A stretch of 64,000 nucleotides of DNA from Maritimibacter alkaliphilus HTCC2654 (lineage in GTDB: Bacteria; Pseudomonadota; Alphaproteobacteria; Rhodobacterales; Rhodobacteraceae), in assembly GCF_000152805.1 (NCBI RefSeq), contig NZ_AAMT01000013.1, forward strand, positions 42,929 through 106,928, read 5' to 3'. The translations under genes and the position numbers were made by a program. Shown here piece by piece: positions 60,307 through 64,000 of this stretch. The stretch's first letter is position 1, and each line of letters begins with the position of its first letter. The notes beneath the pieces are model-generated. The model saw nothing but the letters and a program-made list of their open reading frames with translations. It was not told the DNA's origin and searched no databases.

Positions 60307-60872
60307 GCCAGTACACGGTCCTGTTCGATGCGAACGTCCTTTATCCCGCGCCGATGCGCGATGCACTGATGCAGTTGGCGGTCACAGACCTTTTCAAGGC
60401 CAAGTGGACGGCCGATATCCATCGGGAGTGGATTGATGCGCTTCTGCGCAATGAACCTCATCGGGAGCGCGCCGCGCTGGAACGAACTCGCGACTTGATG
60501 GACAGGGCCACACGCGACTGTCTGGTCACCGGCTACGAGGCATTGGTGCCGGCCCTAACACTGCCGGACCCTGACGATCGGCACGTTCTGGCGGCGGCAA
60601 TCGTTGGGCGCTGTGACGCGATCGTCACGCAGAACCTGAAGGACTTCCCACCAGCGGCACTTGCGCCCTTTGGCATCGAGACCCAACACCCTGACGACTT
60701 TTTCCGGAACCAACTGTCTCTCGCGCCCGGTCTGGTCTGTTCCGCGCTGCGGAAAGTTCGCGCGCGCCTCAAGAATCCGCTCAAAAGCGTCGACGAGTAT
60801 CTCGCGATCCTGACACAGCAGGGGTTGGTCGCCACGGTTGCCGACCTGGAGCAATTCGCCGACCTGCTTTGA
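60303..60872 (+). CDS. PIN domain toxin (VapC-like ribonuclease)
   Basis: 189 residues overlapping the antitoxin stop. PIN acidic residues: Asp in VLFDANVLYPAP (Asp 9), Glu in WIDALL-type helix (REWIDAL), and the DPDDRHVLAAAI block; then CDAIVTQNLKDFPP. PIN toxins cut tRNA, rRNA or mRNA. It is longer than classical VapC (about 130), with an extra C-terminal helical part from residue 130. Confidence 0.9.
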   Translation: MSQYTVLFDANVLYPAPMRDALMQLAVTDLFKAKWTADIHREWIDALLRNEPHRERAALERTRDLMDRATRDCLVTGYEALVPALTLPDPDDRHVLAAAIVGRCDAIVTQNLKDFPPAALAPFGIETQHPDDFFRNQLSLAPGLVCSALRKVRARLKNPLKSVDEYLAILTQQGLVATVADLEQFADLL

Positions 60873-60930
60873 TCCCAGAACTGCCCTGACTGAATACGTT
60901 CTGGCCAGAGTTGTGGCACCCGATCCATCA

Positions 60931-61773
60931 TCACCGCGAGATTTCGCCCGCCAGGACTGCACGCCCGTGGACTGCAAGCGTAGCAGTGAACCTCGGGCAA
61001 CCGAACTGCCGGATCACGGCGACAATGCGCGCATCGTACGCCGCTTGCCCTATGACGCGACACAGGTCTGACGCGTGAAACTGGCGGTTCGAGCTTGGCG
61101 CAGCCTTGATCTGTTCGTGCAGCTCGCGCTCTCGTGGCTCTTGAACCGGCTGTGGTGCGGGGAGAGCCGGTGGGCGCGTCGCTTCTCCAAGCGAGGTGCG
61201 CCACCGGCGCATGAAGCCGAGCAGGAAACCGGCCGGAACCTTGCTGTTCCCACGGGCCCGGTTGAAGGCAAGGAAGCGTTCCCAGATCACTTGCGTATCG
61301 ACGTTCCAGCAGGGTAGGGCGCTCTTCGCGGCCTTGATCAGCTCGGCCCAGCATGTTCGGAACACGTTCGAGCAACCGTCAATGTTGATCTGTCCTGTGA
61401 ATATAGTTTTGTTAGATTCTTCTCTAGATAGTGATGTGTCGTCTCCGTCTGACACGAGATCGTGGGTCTGTTCGCCGTCGTCAAAGGCCGCGAAGCGGAA
61501 GAGCCAGGGGGCGAACTTGCCGTTCGACTTCTCGCGCTCAAGCTTCAGTTCAGAAGTTTCAAGCTCACTCAGCAGAACGCTCAGGTACTGGCGCGAGACG
61601 CCCATCTTCGCTGCCAGAGAGGACAGGGTGAAGGCAGCCGTGCCGCGGGGCAGGCCGTTATACCCGTCCTTCCACGCAATTCCGTCGAGGATGAGCGTGG
61701 CCAGTTTGTGCGCCGAAACAGAGAGGTCTGTCTGCGTGATCCGCCTTAGGATCAGGCCAGTCGTTGGTTCCAT
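60931..61773 (-). CDS. Putative DNA-binding/replication protein with winged helix
   Basis: 280 residues from ATG 61773 (AGGAG eight nt upstream). A winged-helix-like region (about 45-75, FTLSSLAAKMGVSRQYLSVL) precedes a Ser/Asp-rich linker and a C-terminal domain (DTQVIWERFLAFNRARGN, KVPAGFLLGFMRRW). Resembles plasmid proteins annotated as replication or hypothetical. No family assigned with confidence. Confidence 0.65.
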   Translation of the reverse strand: MEPTTGLILRRITQTDLSVSAHKLATLILDGIAWKDGYNGLPRGTAAFTLSSLAAKMGVSRQYLSVLLSELETSELKLEREKSNGKFAPWLFRFAAFDDGEQTHDLVSDGDDTSLSREESNKTIFTGQINIDGCSNVFRTCWAELIKAAKSALPCWNVDTQVIWERFLAFNRARGNSKVPAGFLLGFMRRWRTSLGEATRPPALPAPQPVQEPRERELHEQIKAAPSSNRQFHASDLCRVIGQAAYDARIVAVIRQFGCPRFTATLAVHGRAVLAGEISR

Positions 61774-61866
61774 GGTCGTATCTCCTGAGAGAGACGATGC
61801 CATGTCGAGAGCAAACAACATTCTTGCCAGCAAAAACACTTTGCTGGTTGCAGGGGTTCGGACACT

Positions 61867-61905
61867 GCGCTAGAAGAACCGTGTTCAGGGGTTTTTTTCT
61901 AGCGC
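61867..61905. repeat. Long inverted repeat beside the IS element
   Basis: Perfect 9-bp arms GCGCTAGAA (61867-61875) and TTCTAGCGC (61897-61905), extended imperfectly by GAACC / GGTTTTTTT inside, with a T7 run (61892-61898). It could be a terminator, a protein site or a truncated element end. Confidence 0.55.
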
Positions 61906-61956
61906 GGCGTCAGGCTTCTCGGTCTGGCGTCGTTTCCCTTTTTTTGGGTGATGCAC

Positions 61957-63013
61957 TGGGCGTTGTTGCAGAACTCAGTCGGTGAAGGATTCACATCGGG
62001 AATCCATGCGGTTAGACGATCTGCATGAGCAAGCCCAAGCCCGCCCGCTACCGCACGACGAACTGGTCCAGCTACAACGATGCGCTCAGGAAGCGCGGAT
62101 CGCTGCTGATCTGGCTGGACAAGGAGATGACCTGGCACGCGCCGCATGAGGGACGCCCAGGGCGCCCGCCGGTCTTTTCGAATGCCGCGATCCAGTTTTG
62201 CCTGTCGCTCAAGGTTCTGTTCAAGCTACCGCTCAGGCAGACAGCCGGAATGGTCGCGAGCCTCCTGCGCCTGGCAGGGCTAGACTGGCCCGTTCCGGAC
62301 TACTCGACGCTGTGCCGCAGACAGAAGACCCTCAAGGTGCAGATCCCCTATCGCCGTGCCGAAGGGCCGCTGAATCTTCTGGTGGACAGCACCGGCATCA
62401 AGTTTCTTGGCGACGGCGAATGGCAGGCCCGCAAGCATGGCGTTCAGGGCCGCCGCCAATGGCGCAAGGTGCATCTGGCGATGGATATCGCCACCTCGGA
62501 TATCCGGGCCGTCGAGTTCACCCCTAGCCGGGAAGGCGACAGCCCAGTCCTGCCGGACCTGTTGGGCCAGATCCCCGAGGACGAGGACATCGGCACCGTG
62601 ACCGCGGATGGTGCCTACGATACCCGCCGCTGCCACGGCGCCGTCATCGCACGCGGTGGCACGGCAATCATACCGACCCGAAGGAACGGTCGAGCTTGGA
62701 AAGAGGACTGCCCGGCTGCCAAGGCGCGCAACGAAACCCTGCGCGCCACGCGTCACTACGGTCGGGCATTCTGGAAGCGGTGGACCGGATACCACGCCCG
62801 TAGCCGAGTGGAGGCCAAGATGCGATGCCTGAAGGCCTTCGGTGAGCGCATCGCCGCGCGGGATCCAGATCGCCAAACCGCCGAAATCCACATCCGGGTC
62901 GCCCTTGTCAATCGCTTCAACGCGCTCGGCACCGCCCACGTCGTCCGCGTGGCATGAAACTGAATGGGAAAGGGGCACTCACAACTCAGGCCGACTTTCT
63001 GCAACAACGCCCA
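61957..63013 (+). mobile_element. IS5-type insertion sequence
   Basis: Perfect inverted repeats: GGGCGTTGTTGCAGAA (61958-61973) and TTCTGCAACAACGCCC (62997-63012), each flanked outward by a base that extends them to 17 bp. About 1.06 kb long with one intact transposase gene. No target duplication is visible beside the ends, so the copy may have lost a flank or been joined to the Tni module by deletion. Confidence 0.9.
62025..62957 (+). CDS. IS5 family transposase
   Basis: 310 residues. DDE transposase with an N-terminal DUF4096-like part and the catalytic block: Asp in NLLVDSTGIKFLGDGEW, Asp in VTADGAYDTRRCHGA and Glu in ARSRVEAKMRCLKAFG (the DDE transposase G-x-Y-D-x-R and R-x-x-V-E blocks). 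Intact, 52 nt inside the left inverted repeat. Confidence 0.93.
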   Translation: MSKPKPARYRTTNWSSYNDALRKRGSLLIWLDKEMTWHAPHEGRPGRPPVFSNAAIQFCLSLKVLFKLPLRQTAGMVASLLRLAGLDWPVPDYSTLCRRQKTLKVQIPYRRAEGPLNLLVDSTGIKFLGDGEWQARKHGVQGRRQWRKVHLAMDIATSDIRAVEFTPSREGDSPVLPDLLGQIPEDEDIGTVTADGAYDTRRCHGAVIARGGTAIIPTRRNGRAWKEDCPAAKARNETLRATRHYGRAFWKRWTGYHARSRVEAKMRCLKAFGERIAARDPDRQTAEIHIRVALVNRFNALGTAHVVRVA

Positions 63014-63047
63014 TCGCGCCCCATGTTCAAGGTGGAGCGCTGGTGAA

Positions 63048-63926
63048 TTGAGGGCAGAAACTGAAGACGACGGCCGCATCGCCCTCATTCAATCGGACAT
63101 CTGGATCGGCTTTCCCCGAGCGGAGCAAGTGCTGGACCGGCTGCATGGTCTGATTGAGATGTCGCGGCAGACCCGCATGCCTGGCCTTCTGGTGCATGGG
63201 GCGTCCGGCATCGGCAAAACAATGATCGCCCGCAACCTGTCGCGACGCTATGCGCCGGAGTATGATCCGGAGTCGGGCGTCACCCACACCCCGTTACTTC
63301 TGTTGCAGGCGCCACCCGCTCCTGATGAGCGGCGGTTCTATATGCACATCCTCGCAGCCGTCGGAGCCCCGTCGTCGACGCTGAGCCTGAAGGCGCAGAG
63401 TGTTGCCTCGCTGGAAGTTCGGGTCGTGGGCCTTTTGCGCGACCTCGGGCTGCGGATGATCATGATCGACGAAGTCCACAACCTTCTTGCGGGCACGCAT
63501 AGGGAACAGCGCCGGTTCCTCAATGTCTTGAGGTATCTCAGCAACGAGCTGGAGGCATCTTTGGTCTGCTACGGTGTCAGCGAAGCCGTCGATGCCATTC
63601 GCGGCGATGTCCAACTGGCCCGTCGGCTTGATGAACACCACCTGCCGAATTGGCGCGATGATGCCGAGTTTTCGGATATGATCCAGACATTGATCGCGGC
63701 CATGCCGCTGGAGAAGAAATCCAATCTGCAAGTGCGGTCGCTCAAGCAGATCCTCGCATTAACTGGCGGGGTGACGTCCCGCATCTTTGCCTTGGTCAAG
63801 GATCTGTCCATCGACGCGATCATCAGCGGTGACGAGTGCGTCACTGATGATGCCATCGCAAAATGGACACCGGTCTGGTCGCGCCATGCAAACGCTCAGC
63901 GACGGCTCGAGAAATCTGGGGCGTGA
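63048..63926 (+). CDS. tniB: TniB family transposition ATPase
   Basis: About 292 residues from TTG 63048 (GGAG ten nt upstream). AAA+ ATPase: Walker A VHGASGIGKTMIARNLS, Walker B LRMIMIDEVHNLLAGTH, then VCYGVSEAV. TniB regulates target choice for a TniA transposase in Tn5053/Tn7-type elements. The IS5 element ends 35 nt upstream, where a frame reading PIAPHVQGGALVN ends at the start of tniB and may be the last codons of a lost tniA. Confidence 0.9.
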   Translation: MRAETEDDGRIALIQSDIWIGFPRAEQVLDRLHGLIEMSRQTRMPGLLVHGASGIGKTMIARNLSRRYAPEYDPESGVTHTPLLLLQAPPAPDERRFYMHILAAVGAPSSTLSLKAQSVASLEVRVVGLLRDLGLRMIMIDEVHNLLAGTHREQRRFLNVLRYLSNELEASLVCYGVSEAVDAIRGDVQLARRLDEHHLPNWRDDAEFSDMIQTLIAAMPLEKKSNLQVRSLKQILALTGGVTSRIFALVKDLSIDAIISGDECVTDDAIAKWTPVWSRHANAQRRLEKSGA

Positions 63927-64000
63927 CGTGTATCCCGCTGCCGATATCGGTGACGCCAGTGCCGGACGAGTTGCTTTCTGGTTGGTTATCGCGACTGGCC
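63923..64000 (+). CDS. tniQ: TniQ family protein (5' end only)
   Basis: 26 codons from GTG 63923, which overlaps the tniB stop by 4 nt. The visible start IPLPISVTPVPDELLSGWLS matches the N-terminal TniQ/TnsD motif (LP...P.PDELLSSWL). The rest lies outside the window. Confidence 0.8.
   Translation, partial: MTCIPLPISVTPVPDELLSGWLSRLA

Noticed and set aside
61940..63030. Target-site duplication around the IS5 element
   Set aside because: Bases just outside the two inverted repeats do not match over two or more positions.
1..64000. CRISPR arrays, rRNA or tRNA genes
   Set aside because: No regularly spaced repeat-spacer pattern, rRNA segment or tRNA cloverleaf was noticed by eye; small tRNAs could still be missed.

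Overview
The window reads as part of a conjugative repABC plasmid, or a chromid, from a Rhodobacterales (Roseobacter/Paracoccus-like) alphaproteobacterium. The evidence is the high GC, the repA-repB-repC partition/replication operon with parS-like palindromes, a VirB/VirD4 type IV secretion system with a VirD2-like relaxase and MobC, and a long block of small DUF genes typical of alphaproteobacterial plasmids. No rRNA or tRNA gene was seen.

Layout. 1-8.4 kb is a metal-homeostasis island. A MerR-family regulator lies between a leftward operon (two SCO proteins, DsbB-like and DsbA-like thiol redox proteins, a PCuAC copper chaperone, an M23 peptidase, a DUF411 protein and a ZIP transporter) and rightward genes (two CDF efflux proteins, a transglutaminase-like protein and a STAS/SpoIIAA-like protein). 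At least two promoters have the 19-bp-spacer dyad architecture of MerR targets. 8.7-22.3 kb is the conjugation system: small secreted proteins, an XRE regulator and a virB1-B2-B3-B4-(lipoprotein)-transglycosylase-B5-B8-B9-B10-B11-x-y-B6 operon. 22.4-28.3 kb is a visibly more AT-rich cargo segment lying exactly between virB6 and virD4. It holds a small unknown gene, a DUF3800 gene, and an operon for a SIR2/Schlafen-like/APAZ protein and a short prokaryotic Argonaute. 28.5-33.4 kb is virD4, relaxase and mobC (leftward), followed by a gene-free, inverted-repeat-rich stretch that is a candidate oriT.

34-52.6 kb, nearly all leftward, is accessory plasmid backbone: an SH3-thermonuclease fusion, a DUF2493 protein, a NotI-like restriction-modification pair (another AT-rich insertion), a tandem DUF736 protein, a giant methyltransferase/strawberry-notch helicase, a RelE/RelB-type toxin-antitoxin pair, a large ParB-like protein, a DUF3768 protein and an ArdC-like antirestriction protein. 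53.8-57.4 kb is repABC with two parS-like palindromes at the repC end and a well-supported antisense RNA between repB and repC. 57.5-64 kb holds a serine recombinase, an RHE_PE00001/DUF1612-like protein, an excisionase-like/PIN toxin-antitoxin pair, a putative DNA-binding protein, a complete IS5-type element with perfect 16-bp inverted repeats, and the start of a Tn5053/Tn7-like transposition module (tniB, and tniQ cut by the window edge).

The most interesting system is the SIR2-Schlafen-APAZ plus short Argonaute operon at 23967-28248. It is predicted to be a guide-directed NAD-depleting abortive defence with an extra ATPase-like middle domain, carried inside a conjugation locus. Other points of note are a shared operator-like motif in front of three transfer transcription units, an in-frame amber codon in the STAS gene, and a transglutaminase-like protein placed between two CDF metal exporters.
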